64,000 bases of DNA from Prochlorococcus marinus str. MIT 0912 (GTDB lineage Bacteria; Cyanobacteriota; Cyanobacteriia; PCC-6307; Cyanobiaceae): NCBI RefSeq assembly GCF_027359595.1, contig NZ_CP114783.1, positions 310,001 through 374,000 on the forward strand. The letters are read 5' to 3'. Position 1 is the first letter of the stretch, and the number at the start of each line of letters is the position of its first letter. This document shows positions 30,398-38,332 of this stretch, piece after piece. Below the pieces are notes generated by a model. It worked only from the letters and a program-made list of their open reading frames with translations, was not told the origin of the DNA and searched no databases. Position numbers and translations under genes: made by a program.

Positions 30398-31942
30398 ATG
30401 AAATACACAATTACGACACCACTTTATTATGTTAATGACAAGCCTCATCTAGGTAGTTCTTATACAACAATTGCTTGTGATGCAATAGCTCGATTTCAAA
30501 GACTAAATGGAAATTCGGTTCTTTTTCTTACTGGTGTTGATGAACATGGTCAAAAAATTGAACGAACTGCTGAAAGTAAAGAACTTCTACCTCAAGTTCA
30601 TTGTGATCAAATTACAGAAAAATATAAGTATTTATGGGATAAATTAAATATTAGCTATGATCGTTTTGTAAGAACTACCTCTGAAGAACATACATCGTTA
30701 GTTCATCAATTTTATTCCAAAGTATTGAAATCTGATGATGTTTATATGGGTAGACAAAGTGGATGGTACTGCGTTGGTTGTGAGGAATATAAAGATATTG
30801 ATGAGAATGATAAAAGTCCCATTTGTTCAATTCATAATAAAGAATTAGAATGGAGAGACGAAGAGAATTTATTTTTTAAATTATCAAAATATCAAGACCA
30901 AATCGAAAAATTAATCCGAATTGATGGATTTATTTCTCCGAAAAGTAGAAAAAACGAAATTATAAATTTTGTCTCTAAAGGGTTAAGAGATTTCTCGATA
31001 TCCAGAGTAAACTTAAAATGGGGAATAAATGTTCCTGGCAACAAGGATCATACTTTTTATGTTTGGTTCGATGCCTTATTAGGTTATGTTAGTGGATCTC
31101 TTCGTGATCAAAGCTCCCCTAAACTCACCGAAGAAAATTTGTCTAATTGGCCTGCAAATATACATGTAATTGGTAAGGATATACTCAGGTTTCATGCTGT
31201 TTATTGGCCAGCAATGCTACTTTCCGCTGGTATGAAAACACCTCTAAGTGTCTTTGGCCACGGTTTTTTAACTCGAGAAGGTCAAAAAATGGGTAAATCA
31301 CTTGGTAACGTTCTTGACCCCATTGAACTACTTGAATACGGTGGTATCGATGCAATGAGATGGTATCTATTGAGAGATATTGAATTTGGAGAAGATGGTG
31401 ATTTTCAAATGAAACGATTTGTCGATATTGTCAACAGTGATTTAAGTAATACTATTGGTAATTTGTTAAACAGAACAATTACAATGTCTAAAAAATGGTT
31501 TAAAGAAAAAATCCCTATAGATGATACTTCTTTACCTGAATCTCCTCTTAAGGTTCAATCTGAAATAAAAATAATTGAATATATGGAATCATTTAAGGAA
31601 AGTAATTTCAAAAACTCTGCGAATGCTATTATTGAGCTAGCGAATAGTGCAAATCTTTATCTAAATGAACGAGAACCTTGGAAACTAATTAAAGATTTAA
31701 CAAATAAAAATATTGTAGCCTGTGATTTATATTCAGTACTAGAATCTTGCCGAATCATTGCAATATTACTAAATCCCTTTGTGCCGAATTTAAGTATTAG
31801 AATATTAAATCAACTAAATGTTGATTCTTTATCTATTACTTTTGAAAAATCATTGCATTGGGGTTTGTTAGATCCTGATAATGGACTACAAGATCCAACT
31901 CCTGTTATGGATAAAATTGAGTTCAATGAGAGTTCTTTATAG
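30398..31942 (+). CDS. metG: Methionyl-tRNA synthetase
   Basis: MetRS charges elongator and initiator tRNA-Met. The N-terminus TITTPLYYVNDKPHLGSSYT carries the HIGH-type motif (PHLGS), and KMSKS appears as QKMGKSLGN near residue 305. A zinc-knuckle segment (WYCVGCEEYKD ... CSIHNKELEW) and the anticodon-binding helical domain follow; there is no C-terminal EMAP domain. The frame is open from a TTG at 30380, with ATGs at 30389 and 30398. Because two overlapping TATAAT boxes end at 30377, the leader is very short; I chose 30398, which matches the family start. Confidence 0.95.
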   Translation: MKYTITTPLYYVNDKPHLGSSYTTIACDAIARFQRLNGNSVLFLTGVDEHGQKIERTAESKELLPQVHCDQITEKYKYLWDKLNISYDRFVRTTSEEHTSLVHQFYSKVLKSDDVYMGRQSGWYCVGCEEYKDIDENDKSPICSIHNKELEWRDEENLFFKLSKYQDQIEKLIRIDGFISPKSRKNEIINFVSKGLRDFSISRVNLKWGINVPGNKDHTFYVWFDALLGYVSGSLRDQSSPKLTEENLSNWPANIHVIGKDILRFHAVYWPAMLLSAGMKTPLSVFGHGFLTREGQKMGKSLGNVLDPIELLEYGGIDAMRWYLLRDIEFGEDGDFQMKRFVDIVNSDLSNTIGNLLNRTITMSKKWFKEKIPIDDTSLPESPLKVQSEIKIIEYMESFKESNFKNSANAIIELANSANLYLNEREPWKLIKDLTNKNIVACDLYSVLESCRIIAILLNPFVPNLSIRILNQLNVDSLSITFEKSLHWGLLDPDNGLQDPTPVMDKIEFNESSL

Positions 31943-32601
31943 TGAAAAAAACTTACATATATTTTCTAATAGTATTAGCAATATATCCTTTATTGGGATG
32001 TCAAAAATCTTCTAAACCTCTTGCTCAGTTGGATAATAATAGTTATATTACAAATTTCGAATTACTTCAAAAAAATACAAGTAATGATACACGTATAAGA
32101 ATCACGAGCCCTAAAGCCACACTAGATCAAACCAATAATATTATCGAAATCGTCGATAGCTCAATTGAAATAATTAACAAAGATGGTCAAGACTTTAAAG
32201 TTAAGTCTGGTTATTCGACTATAAATAATATGTCGAATCTTATAAATGTATTTAACAGTGTCACAATTTCATTTATTGATAATAAAGACTATTATATTAC
32301 TACAAATTCATTTAATTGGGATTTAAATACCTCAATAATTGATATCGATAGTCCGCTTAATATGAATCTAGATAATACAAAAATTGTAGCAACTAATGGA
32401 TTATATAATTTAGATTTAAACCGTTTTAAAATTGATAATTCTGTATTTAATAGAACTTTTTATAATTCTGAAGGGAAAATAACCTATCAGGTTGAAATTA
32501 AGTCTGACTTAGCTAATTGGCTGAAAAATGAGAATTCATTAGTATTTAAATCAAATGGTAAACAAGTTGAAACATCTATTAAGTTTCTAACCACTAAGTA
32601 A
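31942..32601 (+). CDS. LptC-like lipoprotein
   Basis: The 219-residue product begins with a lipoprotein signal: a hydrophobic stretch from residue 4 to 18 and a lipobox LLGC with C20 as the lipid-bearing cysteine. The rest is beta-rich (FELLQKNTSNDTRIRITSPKA, DSSIEIINKDG, GLYNLDLNRFKI), as in LptC/LptA-type proteins that carry lipopolysaccharide across the periplasm. It starts with GTG overlapping the metG stop by one base, so the two are probably translated from one transcript. The end overlaps the convergent CCB gene by 15 bases. Confidence 0.75.
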   Translation: MKKTYIYFLIVLAIYPLLGCQKSSKPLAQLDNNSYITNFELLQKNTSNDTRIRITSPKATLDQTNNIIEIVDSSIEIINKDGQDFKVKSGYSTINNMSNLINVFNSVTISFIDNKDYYITTNSFNWDLNTSIIDIDSPLNMNLDNTKIVATNGLYNLDLNRFKIDNSVFNRTFYNSEGKITYQVEIKSDLANWLKNENSLVFKSNGKQVETSIKFLTTK

Positions 32602-33204
32602 CACGAATAACTTATTAGACCATCCTGAAATCCATTTTTCATCAGAAGTTGTAAAGGATCTCTTCGACCAACCTCCAACTATTGTCAAGCCTCTATTAGA
32701 AAGTGGATATACTATTACAGAAGGCAAATCATCTAAAACGCAATCAAACTCATCACTTCCTGGAAATAATTCTGTGTTAACTAATGAAATTAACCTTTTT
32801 TGATTAATTGATCTATTACAAATTTCTCCCGGTTTAAATATTTTTTTAGATATCAGTCCTCTTCTAAGTATAACTTTATCATCCCAATATATTAATATTG
32901 TACTTGCTGCAGTTGCAGTAAGTATTTGCTGACTTCCCCACGCTAATTCATTTTTTTTATCTTCAGATAATTCATTACAAAGTTCAAAACCTTCTTTTCC
33001 ATGCAACTTAGCTTTAGTTGGTTTTGTCGGATTAATTTCAGTCCAGAGATAGCCTATTGTTATTAAAGCAATTGATGCAACTCCTGATATTGTTTCTGCT
33101 CTTATTAAAGTTGGGTTAACTTCATTAGAAGTAGCAATATTTATAATTGATAAAATTAATAGAAACGCTCCAAATATTATAACTAAGTTTGAAATCTTAT
33201 ACAT
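32587..33204 (-). CDS. Cofactor assembly of complex C subunit B (CCB2/CCB4-like)
   Basis: A 205-residue membrane protein with two N-terminal helices (about residues 5-22 and 38-56), the second followed by GYLWTEINPTKPTKAKLHGKEGFE. The soluble part (AWGSQQILTATAASTILIYWDDKVILRRGLI) fits the CCB2/CCB4 (DUF2930) proteins, which help attach haem c-i covalently to cytochrome b6 in oxygenic phototrophs. Family assignment rests on motif recognition. It is convergent with the LptC-like gene with a 15-base overlap. Confidence 0.75.
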   Translation of the reverse strand: MYKISNLVIIFGAFLLILSIINIATSNEVNPTLIRAETISGVASIALITIGYLWTEINPTKPTKAKLHGKEGFELCNELSEDKKNELAWGSQQILTATAASTILIYWDDKVILRRGLISKKIFKPGEICNRSINQKRLISLVNTELFPGSDEFDCVLDDLPSVIVYPLSNRGLTIVGGWSKRSFTTSDEKWISGWSNKLFVLLSG

Positions 33205-33337
33205 TTATCTATTTTAACTAGTTAAAAGTTCAATATTGATTCTTCATTATACATATATGAGTCTAATTTTAATTTTCAAGCTATACCGATATAATATATA
33301 AAAAACTCTATTCATAGATTTACCAATAGCTCAAAAT

Positions 33338-33895
33338 ATGATCGAACCATTATCTAAAAATTATAAAGGACTAATATCAATTACAGGACCGACAAAAAGT
33401 GGGAAAAGTCAATTAGCGGAATTTTTATTAAAAGAGCAAAAATCCGTCACTTACATAGCAACATCTAAACCAAGACTAAATGATCCAGTATGGCAAAAAA
33501 GGATAGATCTCCACAGAATGAGAAGACCTGATAGCTGGAAGCTAATTGAGAATCCTAAAGACATCTGCAAAGAAATTAAATCGATCAAAGAAACTGAATC
33601 AATATTAATTGACTCAATAGGTGGCTTAGTTGAACATTACCTGATAGAAGATGAAGATCATTGGGAAAATTTTCAAAATAAATTGCTTAATTGCTTTATA
33701 GAGGAGAATTTATGCATTGTTGTTGTTTCAGAGGAAGTTGGATGGGGAATTGTGCCCCCCACACCAATAGGTCATTTATTTCGTGAACGTCTTACCAACC
33801 TAATCTCATTAATAAGTCGCCATTCAAAAAAAAGGTTAATTGCCGTCAACGGCATTGCAATTGATTTAGATAACGTTGGTGAACTTATTCCATGA
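33338..33895 (+). CDS. cobU: Adenosylcobinamide kinase / guanylyltransferase
   Basis: CobU phosphorylates adenosylcobinamide and then adds GMP, preparing the nucleotide loop of B12. The P-loop is SITGPTKSGKSQLAE near residue 17. HRMRRPDSWKLIENP contains the His that carries GMP in the family. ILIDSIGGLVEHYL and SEEVGWGIVPPTPIGHLFRERL are also diagnostic. At 185 residues it is full length. It overlaps trmL by four bases and complements cobN in the cobalamin pathway. Confidence 0.9.
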   Translation: MIEPLSKNYKGLISITGPTKSGKSQLAEFLLKEQKSVTYIATSKPRLNDPVWQKRIDLHRMRRPDSWKLIENPKDICKEIKSIKETESILIDSIGGLVEHYLIEDEDHWENFQNKLLNCFIEENLCIVVVSEEVGWGIVPPTPIGHLFRERLTNLISLISRHSKKRLIAVNGIAIDLDNVGELIP

Positions 33896-34392
33896 GTACA
33901 TTTAATAGTTCTAGACCTCGGGTCGCATTGTTTCAACCAAGGATTCCACAGAATACTGGAACAATTGGAAGATCATGTTTAGCATTTGATATGTCCTTAG
34001 ATATTATTAAGCCAACTGGCTTTAGCTTTGATGATAAATATTTAAAAAGAGCTGGTTTAGATTATTGGCCTAATGTTGATTTACATTTGTATGAATCATT
34101 TGAGGAATATAAAGATTCATTTTCTAATTCAAGGTTTATTGCTCTTACTAAGAAAAGCAATAAATCAATATCAAATATTAAATATACAGATACAGATATA
34201 CTTTTATTTGGAAGAGAGGATACAGGATTACCAGATAAAATAATGAATAAGTGTGAAATCGTTGCCGGAATACCAATGCCAGGAGGTGAGAATCAATTAA
34301 AGAGTGGTGGTGTTAGAAGTTTGAATTTATCTGTTGCATGTGGAATTGTATGTTATTCGGCTTGTTTACAATTAAATTTATTAAATAGATAG
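33892..34392 (+). CDS. trmL: tRNA (cytidine(34)-2'-O)-methyltransferase
   Basis: A SPOUT-class methyltransferase that modifies the wobble base of tRNA-Leu. Motif 1 is visible in RVALFQPRIPQNTGTIGRSC, motif 2 in LLFGREDTGLPDKIM and motif 3, with the trefoil knot, in IPMPGGENQLKSGGVRSLNL. At 166 residues it is standard. It begins within the last four bases of cobU (ATGA overlap), so translation is probably coupled. The LKSGG stretch replaces the usual RSLN-spacing only slightly. Confidence 0.92.
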   Translation: MSTFNSSRPRVALFQPRIPQNTGTIGRSCLAFDMSLDIIKPTGFSFDDKYLKRAGLDYWPNVDLHLYESFEEYKDSFSNSRFIALTKKSNKSISNIKYTDTDILLFGREDTGLPDKIMNKCEIVAGIPMPGGENQLKSGGVRSLNLSVACGIVCYSACLQLNLLNR

Positions 34393-34402
34393 TTTATTCG
34401 TG

Positions 34403-34588
34403 TTATCCAAGATAATTGCAATATAAAACGCCATCATTAATTACATTACCCTCATCAACCTCTAACCATTCTTTGTATTCGTCATAAAGAGCTTCTCTGT
34501 TCACTCCCTTCAAATTATTAAGCCGTTTAAGTGATCCGTTAAGCATTACCTCAACTGATTGTAAAGCTCCAGATTGTCTTGAAGACAT
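34403..34588 (-). CDS. Small hypothetical protein, paralogue A
   Basis: From the ATG at 34588 this gives a 61-residue protein with SVEVMLNGSLKRLNNLKG and ALYDEYKEWLEVDEGN. The frame is open to 34645, but those extra 19 residues do not match the paralogue. It is clearly related to the gene at 34823-35020 on the other strand: S-x-EV-x(3)-L-KRL-x-L and AL-Y-E-EW line up without gaps over about 30 residues. No known domain is recognised. It converges with trmL after 10 bases. Confidence 0.65.
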   Translation of the reverse strand: MSSRQSGALQSVEVMLNGSLKRLNNLKGVNREALYDEYKEWLEVDEGNVINDGVLYCNYLG

Positions 34589-34704
34589 AGAGGTTACGTA
34601 ATTATTTGAAATTATAAAACATTCGACAGTCAGTTTCAGTTTCATTTATTACATAAATAAAAAATACTATTACATTCTCACTAGCAAAATTTAAATATAA
34701 AGAA

Positions 34705-34734
34705 TTGACCGATAAATTTATTTGTCAATATTAA
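34705..34734 (+). promoter_or_regulatory. Near-palindromic operator-like site and promoter
   Basis: The 24 bases at 34705-34728 form a palindrome in which 10 of 12 pairs match: outer arms TTGAC/GTCAA and an inner ATAAATTTAT. TTGACC at 34705-34710 can be read as a -35 box and TATTAA at 34729-34734 as a -10 box with an 18-base spacer, pointing toward the gene at 34823. The site lies between the two divergent paralogues and could control both. Confidence 0.45.
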
Positions 34735-34822
34735 GGGAGAATTAATATACATAAAAGAGAATTACGGCATTTACTAATTAACAGAGGTTAAAAGATAAAC
34801 TAATATAATTATAAATTAATTT

Positions 34823-35020
34823 ATGAAAATGACTAATAAAAGCCTTGTAGGAAGTTGTGAGGTTACAATAAATACAGCACTGAAGAGGCTTTCTAAACTT
34901 AGCGGTAAAAACAAAAGTGCTCTTTACAGTGAATTTAGAGAATGGATAGATGCTATAGAAACTGGCAATAGAAGTTATGATATTCTCTATCTGAATACAA
35001 TTAGAAAAAATGATATCTAA
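34823..35020 (+). CDS. Small hypothetical protein, paralogue B
   Basis: A 65-residue protein: MTNKSLVGSCEVTINTALKR, then SKLSGKNKSALYSEFREWI and a polar end. It aligns with paralogue A (34403-34588) over the EV...LKRL...L and AL-Y-EF/Y-EW positions, with a similar spacing from start to end. The helical, charged composition suggests a small soluble protein; no DNA-binding or enzyme motif is seen. It overlaps the end of the convergent gene at 35017-35223 by four bases. Confidence 0.7.
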   Translation: MKMTNKSLVGSCEVTINTALKRLSKLSGKNKSALYSEFREWIDAIETGNRSYDILYLNTIRKNDI

Positions 35021-35223
35021 GCTCGGGGATGTAAATCCGGGTATCTTGTGCTTTCATCCTTACTTCTATTAGGATTTTCTCTATCTGAGCTTCTTGCAGC
35101 GTTAAAAATAATGATAAATGGTATGAAAAGTGCAAAAAAATAAAAATGCAAAAGTATTAAATCCCATGGGACACCTGCATTCCCATAATCTGGAAAAAAC
35201 AGGGCAGTTGCTAGTGAAAACAT
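35017..35223 (-). CDS. Small single-pass membrane protein
   Basis: A 68-residue protein with one long hydrophobic segment at about residues 20-42 (WDLILLHFYFFALFIPFIII), preceded by FFPDYGNAGVP and followed by a polar, basic tail (FNAARSSDRENPNRSKDEST). That design (short N-terminus, one helix, soluble tail) is common among small thylakoid-complex subunits, but I cannot match it to a named one. It overlaps paralogue B by four bases at the 3' end. Confidence 0.65.
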   Translation of the reverse strand: MFSLATALFFPDYGNAGVPWDLILLHFYFFALFIPFIIIFNAARSSDRENPNRSKDESTRYPDLHPRA

Positions 35224-35274
35224 TTCAACAAATTTATAATCTTAAATTTAACTAAATTTTGATCCAAGCGTGAG

Positions 35275-35358
35275 CTATTTCTTAGACCACGACTTTATTA
35301 ATATCTGTAATTCTTTAATTCGATTTTGAGCAGCTTGAATTTTTTCTGTTTTTAACAT
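35275..35358 (-). CDS. Possible micro-ORF or gene remnant, helical
   Basis: From the ATG at 35358 the frame gives 27 residues, TEKIQAAQNRIKELQILIKS plus a short basic end. The same frame is open upstream for about 23 more codons (reading LRLLHSHYKFIDLKLDI), which also look coding, up to a TAA. No ATG, GTG or TTG occurs in that extension. The H-x-x-(I/L)-D-x-x-(I/L) pattern is reminiscent of short DUF465/YdcH-type proteins. It is either a truncated gene or a small protein with an unusual start. Confidence 0.35.
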   Translation of the reverse strand: MLKTEKIQAAQNRIKELQILIKSWSKK

Positions 35359-35547
35359 TGGATCAGAGTTTATGTCTAATTTTAAATCTATGAATTTATA
35401 ATGTGAGTGTAGTAACCGTAATGTTTTTAGTCTATATTACATTAACTAATTAATTTATAACTTAAGAGTAAAACTAAATAATGCATGGCTTTTATAGATA
35501 TCAGGAACTATAGTATTGTGTATAAAAATAAGTTCATTCAAATAGTT

Positions 35548-35760
35548 ATGAAATCTATATTTATGATCTTAAAAAAGATAAGAAATCAGTTACCTTATTT
35601 ACTATTAGTTGTAATATATTTCTTTTTTGTTAATCTTGAGGCAAGAAAGGAGACCAAAAATAATAAAATTATGGAAAAACAAGTTAAGTTTCAGGATCTT
35701 CAGCCTAACGTTGATGAAATACAAAGGAGGGTTTCAATACCAGTTATTCCATTTGAATAA
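35548..35760 (+). CDS. Small single-pass membrane protein
   Basis: From the ATG at 35548 the product has 70 residues: a basic start (MKSIFMILKKIRNQ), one hydrophobic helix (LPYLLLVVIYFFFVNL) and a soluble tail ending RRVSIPVIPFE. An earlier ATG at 35485 would add 21 residues. The positive-inside rule places the N-terminus in the cytoplasm. It resembles short conserved picocyanobacterial proteins of unknown role; no named family is recognised. It converges with the small Cys-rich gene at 35768 after seven bases. Confidence 0.6.
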   Translation: MKSIFMILKKIRNQLPYLLLVVIYFFFVNLEARKETKNNKIMEKQVKFQDLQPNVDEIQRRVSIPVIPFE

Positions 35761-35767
35761 AAGACTT

Positions 35768-35878
35768 TTACTTAATGTTTAGTTTAGTGCTCCTTAACTT
35801 AAATAAGTATGCCTGCATTTTTTCTGCTCTATCAAGTTGTTTTTTAATTTCAATACAGTGGTGACAATTGCAAGACAT
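35768..35878 (-). CDS. Cysteine-rich 36-aa protein
   Basis: The frame encodes MSCNCHHCIEIKKQLDRAEK followed by a short basic helix. C3-x-C5-x-x-C8 with two histidines (H6, H7) gives a compact potential metal site (zinc, iron or copper), and the rest is one amphipathic helix. It is too short for ordinary gene finders. The start is an ATG with no ribosome site. The ordered Cys/His pattern in such AT-rich DNA supports a real gene, but no homologue is known to me. Confidence 0.5.
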   Translation of the reverse strand: MSCNCHHCIEIKKQLDRAEKMQAYLFKLRSTKLNIK

Positions 35879-36073
35879 TTATTAAAAAAAATAGAATAGT
35901 AGGAATTTTATGGATTTAGAAGATCTGTAACTAGCTTTAACTGGATAGTAAAATAATTAACACTATTAATTTAACGAATTTATTAAAAAATACAAGTCCT
36001 TTTATGATTTTATTAATTTATGAATTGGATTCAAGTACTAATTATCTATTGAGTAAATTATTTTGCTTGGATT

Positions 36074-36208
36074 TTAATTGTCTTTAGAAACTAATTCTCT
36101 TTCAATAGTATTGTCATAATAAAGATCAAGTGTAGAGTTCAATTCTTCAAGTAGAAATTGAATTCTTTCGGTATTTTGACATAGATTTTCCTTATCAATG
36201 CGATTCAT
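36074..36208 (-). CDS. Small acidic hypothetical protein (44 aa)
   Basis: An ATG-started frame: MNRIDKENLCQNTERIQFLL, continuing as EELNSTLDLYYDNTIERELV. It is acidic and probably a helix pair with a leucine-rich face (IQFLLEELNSTLDLYY). There is no membrane segment or recognised motif apart from one cysteine. It lies in the same orientation as the Cys-rich gene at 35768 with 195 bases between. Support comes from its protein-like composition only. Confidence 0.45.
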   Translation of the reverse strand: MNRIDKENLCQNTERIQFLLEELNSTLDLYYDNTIERELVSKDN

Positions 36209-36479
36209 TTTAAAAATTTGTAAGTGGATAGAATAGTGGTTATTATGTAAATAATTTATTAGAAAAATTAAATGGAATCAAATTAACAAAGAATAATTTA
36301 ATGTGATGAGAGATCGAGGCGTGATTGTATTTTGTACGGATATCTTCATTTCTCTTTTTTAGTTAATTAAAGTTTTTGTGAATAGGTTTATTTTTATTAA
36401 ATAATTTTATTTTTTTAAATATTTTGGAATAAAATTAAGGGTAGTTTCTAAATGTATGAACAGATTATTATTTAATTCA

Positions 36480-36647
36480 ATGTCCAAACGATCAAATAAT
36501 CGAATTAGCCTTGATAAAAGAGCAGCAATTGCAATTCAAAATCACTTTCGCTTAACTAATTATCAGATGTTAGTATTGAGTTGGATAAAGGGAATATGGA
36601 CTGGTATATTATGTTCCTTAGTTGTTCATTATTTCGTAAATCATTAG
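36480..36647 (+). CDS. Small single-pass membrane protein (55 aa)
   Basis: From the ATG at 36480 the protein starts MSKRSNNRISLDKRAAIAIQ, has NHFRLTNYQMLVLSW and then one hydrophobic helix (GIWTGILCSLVVHYF). The basic N-terminus and helix suggest a membrane protein with a cytoplasmic or stromal N-terminal domain. An upstream in-frame ATG at 36456 is possible. It looks conserved in style with small picocyanobacterial membrane proteins. The function is unknown. Confidence 0.6.
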   Translation: MSKRSNNRISLDKRAAIAIQNHFRLTNYQMLVLSWIKGIWTGILCSLVVHYFVNH

Positions 36648-37606
36648 ATTTATAAGTTCAAGTTTTCTATTATTTACAAATATTGATTTTTACTCAACAA
36701 AAACTTATTTAAAATTATTATCTATTAGATTCCATATTATGATGTTAATTAAAATTTAATAGTTAATAAGTATATTAAACAATCAATATTAAAAAATCTA
36801 AGCTTCGGTAAGAAAGCTATCTTCATTATTAGTTAATGTATTTTTAGTAAATTCCATTTTGTTTATTCTATTTTCTTTGTATTTATTTGTTTTTTTAGTA
36901 TTTGATGAAAACATACCTATTATATATTTAAAATTTTCCGTGTATCTTGTATAAATTTTTCTTTTATATAATAAGGAGTGTGATTTGATGTTGTTGAACA
37001 TTTAAAGTCTATACAATGTAGATATCCTCTCAAAAAATCTTTTAATTGATGAATGCTTTCTGTAGTATATACCGAACTATTATTTATTGGTTTTATATGA
37101 TTTCAATATATTGTTTAATCAATAAAGCTACAAATCGGCAAAATGTTCACGCAATTTTGCCGATCAATTAAATTTAATCACTGTTTTTGCTTTTATTCTG
37201 TATTAATATATACAAGATAACTTTTTTAGATACATTCATATGCCTTTATAATTCATTATTTTATATATACTAAAATTTTATACTTATATATCAATTATTA
37301 ATAGTCAGATTAAATTAATACTTTATTTTTAAAGAGAGTCTTCTTTTCCCTTTTAAAGTTGTTTTACGCGTATATAGTAATATCATTAATTTAATTTTTT
37401 TTTATTCCTTCTTGGGTTTTTTAGCCAGTTGTATATAGGTTATTTATTATTCCTTGCTATTGATCTGAAATTATTAATTTTTCGACTAACTACTAGTTCT
37501 TTGTAATCAATTACATAATTAGAGTTTTTAGATAAAGGCATAGATGTGGATATAACCCTTTTCAATTAACCACATTTGGTTATTTAAAATACTAGGCTCC
37601 TATAAA
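36648..37606 (+). other. Long AT-rich stretch without a convincing gene
   Basis: About 960 bases of very AT-rich sequence. A frame on the minus strand at 36798-37001 is open, but its Lys/Asn/Tyr-rich content looks like random AT-rich DNA. The only strong structure is a perfect 11-bp inverted repeat at 37134-37164. A small inverted repeat TAACCA-CATT-TGGTTA at 37567-37582 lies 24 bases upstream of the gene at 37607 and may be part of its promoter. I see no RNA gene that I can name. Confidence 0.6.
37134..37164 (+). repeat. Perfect 11-bp inverted repeat
   Basis: ATCGGCAAAAT at 37134-37144 and ATTTTGCCGAT at 37154-37164 flank the 9-base loop GTTCACGCA. Both arms contain the block CGGC/GCCG, and the loop is also GC-richer than its flanks, so it stands out sharply. 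There is no U-tract on either side, so a simple terminator is unlikely. It could be part of a small RNA or a protein-binding site. Confidence 0.6.
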
Positions 37607-37774
37607 ATGCTTGAATCAATATTTAAAAATCAAGCCCTTATGACCTTGTTGATAGCAAGTGTTTGGCTTATACCCGGACTGGTTTTCACCTTTGCAACTA
37701 ATCGAAAGCAAAAAATCCGTCAAACACAAAGACAAAGAAAACGAATTTCTAAATTGTATCCAGAATCAAAGTAA
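37607..37774 (+). CDS. Small single-pass membrane protein (55 aa)
   Basis: The frame starts MLESIFKNQALMTLLIASVW, so the hydrophobic helix runs from about residue 10 to 31 (ends LIPGLVFTFAT). It is followed by a strongly basic tail (NRKQKIRQTQRQRKRISKLYP). By charge, the tail should face the cytoplasm. It is below the usual length cut-off for gene finding. The clear helix-plus-basic-tail design makes it a likely real gene; its complex or role is unknown. Confidence 0.6.
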   Translation: MLESIFKNQALMTLLIASVWLIPGLVFTFATNRKQKIRQTQRQRKRISKLYPESK

Positions 37775-37932
37775 AGGTAAGAAAATACTCTGTTTTTTGA
37801 TTTTAGAGAATCCGAATAAATTTATATTTTCTTTAAAGTTTTTTCTAATTAATGAATAGCCAAGGTCCTTAAAAAAATTATATGTTTTAAAATAGAAATT
37901 ATAAATGTGATTTAATAACCAAATAGGTGAGT

Positions 37933-38088
37933 CTAATTTTTGTTTTTCTTTTCTAAAACTTTTTGAGATTCAGCTCTTGAAAGGGTAGCTTCTATTTGAG
38001 CCAAAACTTGCTGTAGCTCAGCTGTTTTATTTAATGAAGTTTCAGCCATGGATCTTAGTTTTTGAAGTTCTTTAGATGCGGTTTTCAT
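37933..38088 (-). CDS. Small coiled-coil protein, paralogue 1 (51 aa)
   Basis: The product has heptad-like spacing of Leu/Ile and Ala: AETSLNKTAELQQVLAQIEA followed by TLSRAESQKVLEKK. It has a close relative at 38579-38734 with the same orientation and exactly the same length; SLNKT-x-x-LQQ-x-LAQ-x-EATLSR is shared without gaps. There is no signal or membrane segment. The pair is an obvious duplication, with about 490 bases between the two genes. A small helical dimer or adaptor is likely; no function is known. Confidence 0.65.
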   Translation of the reverse strand: MKTASKELQKLRSMAETSLNKTAELQQVLAQIEATLSRAESQKVLEKKNKN

Positions 38089-38112
38089 AGTCAAAATGAA
38101 AAATTTGTATTT

Positions 38113-38147
38113 TTTCTTAGATAAGCAAAAAAAGAATATCTAAGAAA
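38113..38147 (-). repeat. 11-bp inverted repeat upstream of coiled-coil paralogue 1
   Basis: TTTCTTAGATA at 38113-38123 and TATCTAAGAAA at 38137-38147 are exact inverse complements around a 13-base loop. The near arm is 25 bases upstream of the start at 38088 on the minus strand, so this would be in the leader or promoter of that gene. The stretch 38089-38428 otherwise contains only this element and the hairpin at 38333-38369. Confidence 0.5.
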
Positions 38148-38332
38148 TTAATAGGAAGAACACATTTATTAAAATGCCAAAAATTTTCTTTATGTCAATA
38201 GCTGAAATCATGATCTTTTGATAAATTTAATTGCAGTGAATTATTTCTTTATTTGAATTAATCTATTTTTAGTTATAAATCTTAAGCATCATAATGAATA
38301 AATTAAAAATAATGGGTTTTAAAAAATAGATA

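Noticed and set aside
36305-36361. Short GC-richer patch with small frames on both strands (18 and 23 codons)
   Set aside because: Neither frame has a ribosome site or any recognisable feature; I see no way to choose between them.
36798-37001. 67-codon minus-strand frame in the long AT-rich gap
   Set aside because: It is rich in Lys, Asn, Tyr and Ile as expected for random AT-rich DNA, has no clear start site and shows no motif or membrane segment.
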